Source of the DNA: Pseudomonas sp. PB101
GTDB lineage: Bacteria; Pseudomonadota; Gammaproteobacteria; Pseudomonadales; Pseudomonadaceae
Reading direction: 5' to 3'
Assembly: GCF_009764265.1 (NCBI RefSeq)
Contig: NZ_RWIR01000092.1
Span: 372,001-436,000 of the forward strand
Length of the DNA: 64,000 nucleotides
A model generated the notes under the pieces. It did not search any database. It had not been told where the DNA came from and saw nothing but the letters and a program-made list of their open reading frames with translations. Positions 52,801-60,800 of this stretch are shown piece after piece. Position 1 is the first letter of the stretch; each line of letters opens with the position of its first letter. Both the position numbers and the translations under genes were made by a program.

Positions 52801-52933
52801 TGAACGAAGGGTCTTCTTCGCGCCCCAGGTTGAAATACGAGAACACACCCATCAGCAACGCGACGAACATCAGATACCAGATGAACGACTGATGCTTGAG
52901 GGCCCATTCCGAGAGGTTGAAAGGCCCTTTCAT
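49883..52933 (-). CDS. triC: RND efflux pump inner-membrane transporter, TriC-like
   Basis: The 1016-residue RND transporter has the expected twelve membrane helices in two halves, with NLSEWALKHQSFIWYLMFVA at the start, and family segments LGREEDPSFTIKTMVIQSKW and IYAFTADGLTMRQLRDYVEQ. The combination with two membrane-fusion proteins in one operon is characteristic of P. aeruginosa TriABC (triclosan efflux). No outer-membrane factor gene is present; TriABC uses a separately encoded OpmH. Its ATG overlaps the upstream gene (ATGA). Confidence 0.88.
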   Translation of the reverse strand: MKGPFNLSEWALKHQSFIWYLMFVALLMGVFSYFNLGREEDPSFTIKTMVIQSKWPGATQEETLKQITDRIEKKLEELDSLDYVKSYTRPGESTVYVYLRDTTSAKDIPEIWYQVRKKINDIKYQFPQGIQGPSFNDEFGDVFGSIYAFTADGLTMRQLRDYVEQARMEIRGVPGLGKIEMVGQQDEVLYLNFSTRKLAALGIDERQVVQSLQTQNAVTPAGVIEAGPERISVRTSGKFASEKDLAEVNLKLNDRYYRLADIAEIRRGYVDPASPEFRINGKPAIGLAIAMQTGGNVQAFGKALHTRIDQLTADLPIGVGIYNVSDQAVVVEEAVGGFTSALFEAVVIVLLVSFVSLGVRAGLVVACSIPLVLAMVFVFMEYSGITMQRISLGALIIALGLLVDDAMITVEMMVTRLEMGETKEQAATFAYTSTAFPMLTGTLVTVAGFVPIGLNASSAGEYTYTLFAVIACAMLVSWVVAVLFAPVIGVHILSTKVKPHQDEPGRIGKAFNGGLLWCMRNRWWAIGITVLCFVLALFCMRYVQNQFFPSSDRPEILVDLNLPQNSSIDETRRAVDRLEATLKDDPDIVRWSTYIGQGAIRFYLPLDQQLQNPFYAQLVIVSKGHTREAMMQKLRDRLRNDFVGIGGYVQALEMGPPVGRPIQYRVSGKDIDQVRRHAIDLATELDKNPHIGEIIYDWNEPGKVLRIDIAQDKARQLGLSSEDVANLMNGIVSGQSVTQVDDDIYLINVVGRAVDSERGTPETLQNLQIVTPSGTSIPLLAFATVRYELEQPLVWRRDRLPTITIKAAIRDEIQPTDLVKILKPSIDAFAAKLPAGYKVATGGTVEESGKAQGPIAKVVPLMLFMMATFLMIQLHSVQKLFLVASVAPLGLIGVVLALVPTGTPMGFVAILGILALIGIIIRNSVILVTQIEEYEQKGYTPWDAVVQATEHRRRPILLTAAAASMGMIPIAREVFWGPMAYAMIGGIVIATLLTLLFLPALYVAWYKIREPKKEVQ

Positions 52934-53994
52934 TGACTGTCCTCGTCGATTTTCACTTTTTGCCCCGGCTTGAGGCTGTTGACACCGGCACTGACCACCC
53001 GCTCGCCGTTCTTCACGCCGCCGGCCAGCACCACGGTGCTTGCGGTACGGCTGATCACGGTGATGTCACGGGGAGAGACGGTTTTACTCTGTGCATCGAT
53101 CACCCAGATGCGTGGCTTGCCATCGACCTCCTGCAACGCGGTGACCGGCAACTCGATGCGCGGCTTGATCGCCGAGCTCAGGGTCACGCTGATGGCCGTA
53201 CCGAGGCGAAAACCGTCGGGCGTTTCGGCCAGGGTCAGGCGCGCGCGACGGGTGCGTGTGGCGCTTTGAGCCTGAGGCTCGATTTCGCGGATGATGGCGG
53301 TGGTGTTGATGTTCGGATCAAGTTGCGCCGCGACCGAAAACACCACATCGCTGGGCAGTTGGTCGACCAGGGTATCGGGCAGGTCGATCACTGCTTCCTT
53401 GATGTCCGGTTGCGCCAGGGTCACCACTTGCTGACCCGCGGAAACCACTTGCCCGGCCTCGGCGCTCCAATTGGTGACCACGGCTTTATGGTCGGCACGC
53501 AATTCGGTGTAGCCCAGTTGGTCCTTGCTCTGGTTGACGGCTGCCCGGGCCTGATCGAGGGAGGCCTGGGTGGTTTTCAGGTTGGTGTTGGCCTCGTCGA
53601 GTTGCGCTTGCGCGCCAACCCCGCGATCAAACAAGGCTTGCTGACGCTGGGCAGTCGCCTTGGCGTTGATCAGTTGCGCCTGGATTTTCGCCAGGTCGCC
53701 CTGAGCCGAACGCAATTGGTTCTGTTGATCGGAAGGATCGAGGGTGGCGAGCAATGTGCCCTTTTGCACCTCGGTGCCTACATCGACGTTACGACTGGCG
53801 ATTCGCCCGCCCACACGGAACCCGGTATCGGTTTCATAGCGTGCCTGGATACTGCCGGCGAAGCGGCCCAGGTCCTCTTCGTTCAAGGCCTGGACCTTGA
53901 TCGACAGCACCGGCCGTACCGGCTCCGGCGGCGGTTCGCTTTTGGAACAGGCGCTCAGCACCAGCCCGATGGACAACGCCCATAAAGGCTTCAT
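52930..53994 (-). CDS. triB: Efflux membrane-fusion lipoprotein, TriB-like
   Basis: The 354-residue protein has a lipoprotein signal (MKPLWALSIGLVLSACSKSE, acylated Cys16), a coiled-coil hairpin (about 90-180) and the barrel domains of RND membrane-fusion proteins. ATG at 53994, four-base overlapped with the upstream gene, is preferred over an earlier ATG at 54009. It works with the second fusion protein; both are needed in the Tri system. Confidence 0.88.
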   Translation of the reverse strand: MKPLWALSIGLVLSACSKSEPPPEPVRPVLSIKVQALNEEDLGRFAGSIQARYETDTGFRVGGRIASRNVDVGTEVQKGTLLATLDPSDQQNQLRSAQGDLAKIQAQLINAKATAQRQQALFDRGVGAQAQLDEANTNLKTTQASLDQARAAVNQSKDQLGYTELRADHKAVVTNWSAEAGQVVSAGQQVVTLAQPDIKEAVIDLPDTLVDQLPSDVVFSVAAQLDPNINTTAIIREIEPQAQSATRTRRARLTLAETPDGFRLGTAISVTLSSAIKPRIELPVTALQEVDGKPRIWVIDAQSKTVSPRDITVISRTASTVVLAGGVKNGERVVSAGVNSLKPGQKVKIDEDSQ

Positions 53995-55094
53995 GGCTTG
54001 GCTCCCCACGTCAGATCCTTGTAAGTGTTTTCGGCAATTTCAACTTCCATGTCCGGGTGCAAGAGTTGTCCGCCGGCGATGATGACTTTGTCACCGTCCT
54101 TCAAGCCGCCGCTGACAATGATCTTGCCGGTCAGGTAGCGGCTGACCGTCACCGTATGCAACTGGGCCTTGCCCTTGTCGTCGACAATCCAGACCGCAGG
54201 TTCACTGATGTTTTTGGTCAGTGCCGACCACGGCAGTTCGATGACCGATTTGCCCGATCCCCTGGCCGTGGCGCTCACCACCGAGCCCAATTGCATGCCT
54301 TCGGGCAGTTTGTCGAGGCCGACCTTGACCTGCACGGTGCCTGATTGCGCCGACACCGACGGGGTGACTTCACGCACGGTGCCGGTGGTTTTGATCGCCG
54401 GGTTGTCGAGCAGGCTCAGGACAATGGTCTGATCCTTGGGCTTCTCCGCCAGCAGCGATTCATAGACGTTGAACACCGCATCGCGGTCGCCGTCCCGGGC
54501 CAGGCTGAAGACCGGCATGGTCGCTTGCACCACCTGGCCAACCTCTGCCTGACGCTCGGTAATGATCCCTGGGGCGTCAGCAATCAATGCCGTATAGCTC
54601 AACTGATCCTTGGCGTTGGCCAACTGCGCCTGGGCGGCGCTCAAGGCACTCTGACTACTGTGCAAGGCGGCCTGGGCCGAGTCGTATTCACTCTGGCTGG
54701 TGTAGCCCTTGGGCAGGAGTTTTTGCTGACGCACGAATGCCGCCGCGCTCTGCTTGACCCGCGCCTGTTCGGCGACCACTTGTGCCTGGGCCGAGTCGAC
54801 GCTGGTCTGCAGATCCTTGGGATCGAGCCGGGCGAGCACTTGCTTGGCGGTCACACGATCGCCAACGTCAACCGAGCGCTGGATGATCTTGCCACCGACG
54901 CGAAAGGACAGCTCCGTCTGTACCCGCGCCTGGATATCACCGGTGAGGGTGACCGAGGCCGCGTAATCCGCTGGTTTGACGACCTGCACGAACACCCGTG
55001 GCAGGTATTCCTGTACGGGCTTTTTCTCGTCGCAAGCCGTCAGCAGGGTGACGACACTCAAGGCCATTACTACTTTCAATCCGGGAACCACCAT
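53991..55094 (-). CDS. triA: Efflux membrane-fusion lipoprotein, TriA-like
   Basis: The 367-residue protein has a lipoprotein signal (VVMALSVVTLLTACDEKKPV, Cys21), a lipoyl/coiled-coil region (VDSAQAQVVAEQARVKQSAA) and beta-barrel domains. It is the first gene of the operon and related to the second fusion protein. No local TetR-type repressor gene is seen. Confidence 0.88.
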   Translation of the reverse strand: MVVPGLKVVMALSVVTLLTACDEKKPVQEYLPRVFVQVVKPADYAASVTLTGDIQARVQTELSFRVGGKIIQRSVDVGDRVTAKQVLARLDPKDLQTSVDSAQAQVVAEQARVKQSAAAFVRQQKLLPKGYTSQSEYDSAQAALHSSQSALSAAQAQLANAKDQLSYTALIADAPGIITERQAEVGQVVQATMPVFSLARDGDRDAVFNVYESLLAEKPKDQTIVLSLLDNPAIKTTGTVREVTPSVSAQSGTVQVKVGLDKLPEGMQLGSVVSATARGSGKSVIELPWSALTKNISEPAVWIVDDKGKAQLHTVTVSRYLTGKIIVSGGLKDGDKVIIAGGQLLHPDMEVEIAENTYKDLTWGAKP

Positions 55095-55271
55095 GCAAAC
55101 TCCTTGGCCTTTTTCATGTACAACACGACAGAGAGCTTAGAACAGGATTGGAACCTTGCACGAGCGTCTTATGAAGAAAAAGTTCACACCTTTTTACCCT
55201 TGAAACAGTTGCAATAGACACCTGTGCATGCCTGACAATGAGCCACGGTCGATCCCGCCTCAGGAACTCAC

Positions 55272-56468
55272 ATGCTCAAAACCCTCGCGGTGGCCAATTA
55301 CCGCTCGATCAACAAACTGGTGATCCCGCTGGGCCGGCTGAATCTGATTACCGGGCCCAACGGCAGCGGCAAATCCAACCTTTACCGCGCGCTGCGCCTG
55401 CTGGCGGAAACCGCCCACGGTGGCGTGATCAATGCCTTGGCCCGTGAAGGTGGCCTGGATTCGACCTTTTGGGCCGGGCCGGAAAACATCAGCCGACGCA
55501 TGCGCAACGGCGAAGTCGCCATCGAGCCCAGCGTGCGCCAGGGCGTCAAACGCCTGCGCCTGGGGTTTGCGGGAGAGGATTTCGGCTACTCGATCAGCCT
55601 CGGCCTGCCCGATTCCAATGGTCATTTCATGCTGCCCGGACGCAGCACGCCGACACCGTCTTATTTCAGCCTCGACCCGCAGATCAAGCGGGAATGCCTG
55701 TGGGCTGGTGCGTTCTATCGCCCGGCCAGTCTGCTGGTCGACCGTGACGGTCCGATGATCCGCGCCCGCGCCAACCGCAAGTGGGATGTACTGGCGCAGC
55801 ACACGCCGATGTTCGACAGCCTGTTCGACCAGGTCGGCAGCCTGCGCAACTCTCCGGAAGTGCTGGAGATGCGCGAGTTCATCCGCCGCTGGCGTTTTTA
55901 TGATCACTTTCGCAGCGACGCCGAGGCTCCGGCCCGTCAACCGCAACTGGGCACCCGCACGCCGGTGCTGCATCACGACGGACGCGATCTGGCGGCGGCC
56001 TTGCAGACGATCATCGAAATTGGCGATCAAGAGGCGTTGCAGGCCGCCATCAGCGACGCCTTTCCCGGCGCGCGACTGAATATCGAACCGCTGCCGGGAG
56101 GCCGCTTTACCATCGAGTTCTTTCAGGAAGGTTTGTTGCGACCGCTGTCGGCCGCCGAATTGTCGGACGGAACCTTGCGTTATCTGCTGCTGGTCGCGGC
56201 GCTGCTGACACCTCGGCCGCCAACGCTGATGGTACTGAACGAGCCGGAAACCAGCCTGCATCCGGACCTGCTGCCCGCACTGGCGCGCCTGATCATTCGC
56301 GCCTCGGAGCAGTGCCAGGTGTGGGTGGTGTCCCATGCCCGACGCTTGATTTCGGCATTGCAGCAGGACCCCGACTGCAACTGCATCGTGCTGGAGAAAA
56401 ATCTCGGCCAGACTGCAATTGTCGGCCAGCGCATGCTCGATGAACCCGCATGGTATTGGCCGGATTGA
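55272..56468 (+). CDS. Predicted AAA ATPase, OLD-like (COG4637 type)
   Basis: The 398-residue protein is a RecF/OLD-like ATPase with Walker A GPNGSGKSN at residues 28-36, a signature-like LSDGTLRYL near residue 297 and a Walker B region LMVLNEPETSLHP, in which an Asn replaces the usual Asp, as I recall for this family. A D-loop and SHARRLISAL follow. There is no TOPRIM nuclease domain. Members are usually called predicted ATPases and have no established role. A 31-residue ORF follows at 56608. Confidence 0.82.
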   Translation: MLKTLAVANYRSINKLVIPLGRLNLITGPNGSGKSNLYRALRLLAETAHGGVINALAREGGLDSTFWAGPENISRRMRNGEVAIEPSVRQGVKRLRLGFAGEDFGYSISLGLPDSNGHFMLPGRSTPTPSYFSLDPQIKRECLWAGAFYRPASLLVDRDGPMIRARANRKWDVLAQHTPMFDSLFDQVGSLRNSPEVLEMREFIRRWRFYDHFRSDAEAPARQPQLGTRTPVLHHDGRDLAAALQTIIEIGDQEALQAAISDAFPGARLNIEPLPGGRFTIEFFQEGLLRPLSAAELSDGTLRYLLLVAALLTPRPPTLMVLNEPETSLHPDLLPALARLIIRASEQCQVWVVSHARRLISALQQDPDCNCIVLEKNLGQTAIVGQRMLDEPAWYWPD

Positions 56469-56607
56469 ACGGCGCGTGATTTGCCGGGACGCTGGATGAC
56501 GTCTATTTTCCCTTGCGCCGCAGGAAGGATCTTTTTTTCGAAACACAACTCCAAGGACGAACCACTTTTGGCCAGACTCACGGCCAGAACCTCACAAGGA
56601 CGAGAAC

Positions 56608-56703
56608 ATGGCAGACAAGCAAACGCCGCAACGGCTGGATCCGCAGGACATTCTGAAACTCTTGATGGCGTTGCGCAGGGCCCTGGAGGCCAGGCCGGCC
56701 TGA
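56608..56703 (+). CDS. Putative 31-residue small protein
   Basis: An ATG with AAGGACGAG just upstream opens a 31-codon frame (MADKQTPQRLDPQDILKLLM, then ALRRALEARPA) that could form one amphipathic helix. It is followed at once by a REP-type doublet, typical for a gene end here. Third positions are GC-rich as in real genes. No function is known, and it is 139 bases after the ATPase gene. Confidence 0.5.
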   Translation: MADKQTPQRLDPQDILKLLMALRRALEARPA

Positions 56704-56715
56704 GTGCTTTTGATC

Positions 56716-56838
56716 TTGTGGCGAGGGGGCTTGCCCCCGTTGGGCTGCGAAGCGGCCCCATGTAACCTCCAAAAATCTTAATGACGCACCTTGGGCGAAT
56801 GCTGCGCATTCGAACGGGGGCAAGCCCCCTCGCCACAA
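56716..56838. repeat. REP-type doublet with GAGGGGGCTTGCCCC core
   Basis: TTGTGGCGAGGGGGCTTGCC (56716) and GGCAAGCCCCCTCGCCACAA (ending 56838) are inverted copies separated by about 80 bases. The core matches the hairpin at 38577. Confidence 0.88.
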
Positions 56839-56873
56839 AAGCGTCCTCGCCACTGGTAAACCAACACACATAA

Positions 56874-56912
56874 AAAAACGCCGACGCTATTGATAGCCGT
56901 CGGCGTTTGAAA
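56874..56912. terminator. Terminator of the orphan metQ
   Basis: AAACGCCGAC plus GCTAT pair with ATAGC plus GTCGGCGTTT around a 2-base turn, with one bulged C. An A run on the left gives a U run for transcripts on the minus strand, ending metQ. Confidence 0.9.
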
Positions 56913-56936
56913 CCTTGAAGGGGCTTGCTTCGCGAA

Positions 56937-57719
56937 TCAGAACGCCGGCAGTACCGCGCCGCTGTACTTCTTCTCGATGAAGGCTTTCACTTCCGGGCTG
57001 GTCAGGGCCTTGGCCAGTTTCTGGATGGCAACGCTGTCCTTGTTGTCCGGACGGGCCACCAGGAAGTTCACGTAAGGCGAATCGGCACCTTCGATCACCA
57101 GGGCGTCTTTAGCCGGGTTCAGACCCGCTTCCAGTGCGTAGTTGGTGTTGATCATGTCCAGGTCGACTTGATCCAGCACGCGCGGCAGCATGGCCGATTC
57201 AAGCTCCTTGAACTTGAAGTTGTGCGGGTTCTTGGCGATGTCTTTCGGCGTGGCCAGGGCGTTTTTCGGGTCTTTCAACTCGATCAGGCCAGCCTTCTGC
57301 AGCAGGATCAGGGCACGGCCGCTGTTGCTGCCTTCATTCGGGATGGCAATGGTCGCGCCGTCCTTGAGCTCAGCCAGGGTTTTGACTTTCTTCGAGTAGC
57401 CGCCGAAAGGCTCAACGTGTACGCCGATCACAGTGACCAGGTTGGTGCCTTTGCCTTCGTTGAAGCTTTTCAGGTACGGCAGGGTCTGGAAGTAGTTGGC
57501 GTCCAGGCGCTTCTGGTCGACCTGCACGTTCGGCTGAACGTAATCGGTGAAGACCTTGATTTCCAGGTCCACACCTTCCTTGGCGAGGGTTGGCTTGATC
57601 AGCTCAAGAATCTCGGCGTGTGGAACCGGGGTTGCCGCAACCACCAGTTTTTCGCCAGCCTGGGCCAGGCCCGCAGTGAGGGCAGCCGCCAGCGCGGTGA
57701 ACAACAGAACCTTTTTCAT
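56937..57719 (-). CDS. metQ: Orphan MetQ-family substrate-binding protein
   Basis: The 260-residue protein has a signal peptide (MKKVLLFTALAAALTAGLAQ ending AQA-G, no lipobox) and the MetQ fold (VFTDYVQPNVQVDQKRLDAN, YFQTLPYLKSFNEG). It binds D- or L-methionine in the family. No metN or metI gene adjoins it, so it may feed the importer at 42.7-45.3 kb or one elsewhere. An AAAAGTTATT box like those before tauA and sfnB lies upstream. Confidence 0.92.
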   Translation of the reverse strand: MKKVLLFTALAAALTAGLAQAGEKLVVAATPVPHAEILELIKPTLAKEGVDLEIKVFTDYVQPNVQVDQKRLDANYFQTLPYLKSFNEGKGTNLVTVIGVHVEPFGGYSKKVKTLAELKDGATIAIPNEGSNSGRALILLQKAGLIELKDPKNALATPKDIAKNPHNFKFKELESAMLPRVLDQVDLDMINTNYALEAGLNPAKDALVIEGADSPYVNFLVARPDNKDSVAIQKLAKALTSPEVKAFIEKKYSGAVLPAF

Positions 57720-57831
57720 GCAGTGTCCTTATCGAAAATCACAGTCGCTTGTGGCGACGGCTTGAAAACGAGAGTGCCAGTGAAGTGCTATCGCTGGAGT
57801 GAAGCGGACGATACCGGGATTTTTTATTCCC

Positions 57832-57847
57832 GAACAATAACTTTTAT
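57832..57847 (-). promoter_or_regulatory. AT-rich box upstream of the orphan metQ
   Basis: Read on the minus strand, ATAAAAGTTATTGTTC lies about 115 bases upstream of the metQ start and shares AAAAGTTATT with the tauA box. Confidence 0.45.
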
Positions 57848-57897
57848 TCAAGTTGATATTCCATTTTGAAAGCATAGAGATCTCTGGTCATCCCTGT

Positions 57898-60800
57898 TCA
57901 AATACCGCGCAGCTTGATGATCTGCTCGCCAATCTCATGGGTGAATGACTCCAGAGCGTCCAGCGCATCGCTACGAAACTTCTGGGCGCTGAAATCCTCC
58001 GCCAGTGATGGCCAGTAGTCTTGAAGCAATGCGTCGGCTTTGGCCGCGTACTGATCCGAATTCGCGACCACGAATGCTGATTTGGCAGCGATACCCACCC
58101 CGCTGGTGACCGTTTTTGCCGTCAACACGTTGGTTAGCCGGCTCTGTAGTTTCACCGTGCTTCTCAATGCCTCATTTGCCGTGGAAACAGCGCCGTATAA
58201 ACGCCGCCCCACCGCCACCCGCGCTGCCCCTCGCTGTGCAGCCACCACGTCTGCCAGGGAGCCCACACTTTTCGTCAACGCAAAGCCAATGCCTTTACTG
58301 CCGATTTTTGCAACCGCGCTGGCCCCGAACGACACCACTCCCAGCGCTATCGACGAGTAGGTCAATATCTGGGCGCCAACGGTATCCGGAGCCAGCTCAT
58401 CGACAATCGCCGAGGCAATTGAAACCGTCGCGGAAATGACCTCCAGGGTTAAAAAGGCCAAGGCGTTGGCCGAGATCGGCACGAGTGGTGCGGTTGCGCC
58501 CACGGTCACGACTGTCAGGGCAATCGCGGCGGCGGCCAGGGCGGCGGTCACTCCGATTTTCACCCACCCCAGGGTCGAGATATGCCCGGTGGGATCCTTG
58601 AGATTGACCGGATCGCCCAGACAATAGGCATAGGCATTGATGCCACCACCCTCAAAGGGGCTCCAACTGTCGGGGCTGTGAAATCGCATCAATCGGGGGT
58701 TGTAGGCCCGATACCCCCTGCCGAGCAGATAGCACCCGGTTGAAGGGTCCAGTCGCTCGCCCTGAAACCCCAGCAGGGCGCCAAGTCCGCTCGTTGCCGG
58801 GCGATCACCATAAGGTACGTAGGACAAAACAGGTTCGTCTTGAGGTCCAAGGCGCGCAACGGCCGTACCCTGACCATCCGTGACAAACAAGACGACGTCG
58901 TCACCTTGCTGTTCGGCCAAGAACTTGCCATCGCCTGCCAGCAGACTGCGGCGATGGTTACCCGAGACTTCGCTGCACAGCGCATGTTCGCTATGGAAAA
59001 GCCTGATCAACTCTGCGGATTCTGCAGCCACCGCATGCAATTGATCCTCACCGTCGAACTGATAGTGCGTACGACCGCCAGCGCTGGCCACACTTTCGAG
59101 CCGACTCAGTGCGTCATACCTGAACGTGCGCCCCTGGTTATCGTTGAGCAGATTACCGTTGGCATCGTATTCGAAACTCACCTGCCCGGGCTGATAGTGC
59201 GCGTGACTGTGCGTCATTGAGCTCAACTGGGTTTTATCAGGACGATCGTAGGAAAACCTGCACAGGTTCTCCTCCCCATCGAACCCCGTACGCACCGTCA
59301 ACAGGTTGTCGAGGTGGTCGTAGGTGAACGCCTGAAAATCAATGCGTTTCCCCCAGGCATCGATTGGTGCCTGCGTGCCTTCACAGTCATAGCGCACCAG
59401 GCGCCCGCGGCTGTCGTAGGCGAAGACTTCTGTACGTGACTGCGCACCGGACACCAGCGATCGCTGCTGAAGTTTGTCATCGGCCCCAAATACTTGAAGG
59501 ATTTCCAGGCGAGATCCGTCGCCGAACTGCGAAATACGCCGGACCTCACGACCGAACTCATCGTGAACCAAGGTGGTCGTCAGCGAACGTTTCGAGGCGG
59601 TGTCCTCGACACTCAATGTCAGCAACTGGCCCTGGGGCCCGTAGGCGTACTTCGCCAGAACCGGTCCCTGCCGTATTTCCACGGGCCGCGCCGCAGCGTC
59701 ATGGAGGTAAGTGGTTTCTACATCGTTGACATCGGTAAAGCTGATGGGCAGCCCATTCAATGAATGGGTAGTGGCAGTGCCGAAGCGGCCTTCGCTGGAG
59801 ATCCACTCCCGGGACTTTTCCTTGCCCGACCCGGAGTACTCAAACCGGCGCTGAATGGCAGGGCTGGAAGTTTCGACGAGCTGCCCGGTCAATGGATCAA
59901 ATCGATACCTGGCTGATTCAGCGTGACCGCCCATCCGCGCGGTCACTGCCCCGTTGAGCATGGGATCAAGGGCGAACCTGAAAACATCGCCCGCCGCCGT
60001 CACTTGCTGCAAAGCTTGAGCGCCACCCCCCTCATAGGTCCTGGTTTCGGTCCTGCCGCCGACGGTCGTACCGGTGACACGCAACAAACCGTCATAAGTC
60101 CGGGTGCCCAACACGTAGTCATCGGCACTGATTTCAATCGGATGATCCCCCGTGCTCAGGGGGTCATACTTTTTTTTTATCGAAGTACCATCCGGTAGAG
60201 TCGTCTCGACCAGACGCCCGTAAAGGTCATAACGGAAGCTCGTTTCAAATCCCGCCTCGTTGGTTTGCGTCAGGCAACGCCCAAGTCCGTCGTAGGTAAA
60301 AGTCGCGATAACAGTGACCACACCTTGGGAGTCGATGCGTTCTTCCCGATCCGGCTTACCGAACACGTTCAATACGGAACGGGTTTTGCCGGCGCCGTCG
60401 AGCCAGCGAGTTCGAGTCAATGAAACCGGGTCAAACACATCATTCACCGCGACACCGTCAGGACCTACCGTTCTGCATACACGCCCCCAGCCGTCGTGGC
60501 TGTAGGTCGTGGTTGATTCGGTGGCCTTGCCATCGGACCAGTCCTGGCTGGCTTCGCTCACCAGTCGACCAAAATTGTCGTAGTGGGCTTCATAGGTCAG
60601 GCGTAATGGCCTGTCGGCTGAGTCGAAATCCTGAACCTTGACCTTGGTCGTGCGCCCGACCCCGTCGAGCCATATCTTGCTCAGCACTCCCCGTATGTTG
60701 GTGATGCCGATGGTCGCGCCGTCCTCTGACTGGCTATCGCCGTAGAATTCAGTGATGCGTGACGCGATATCCGTCCCATCGAATGCCGCCGTCTCGCGAA

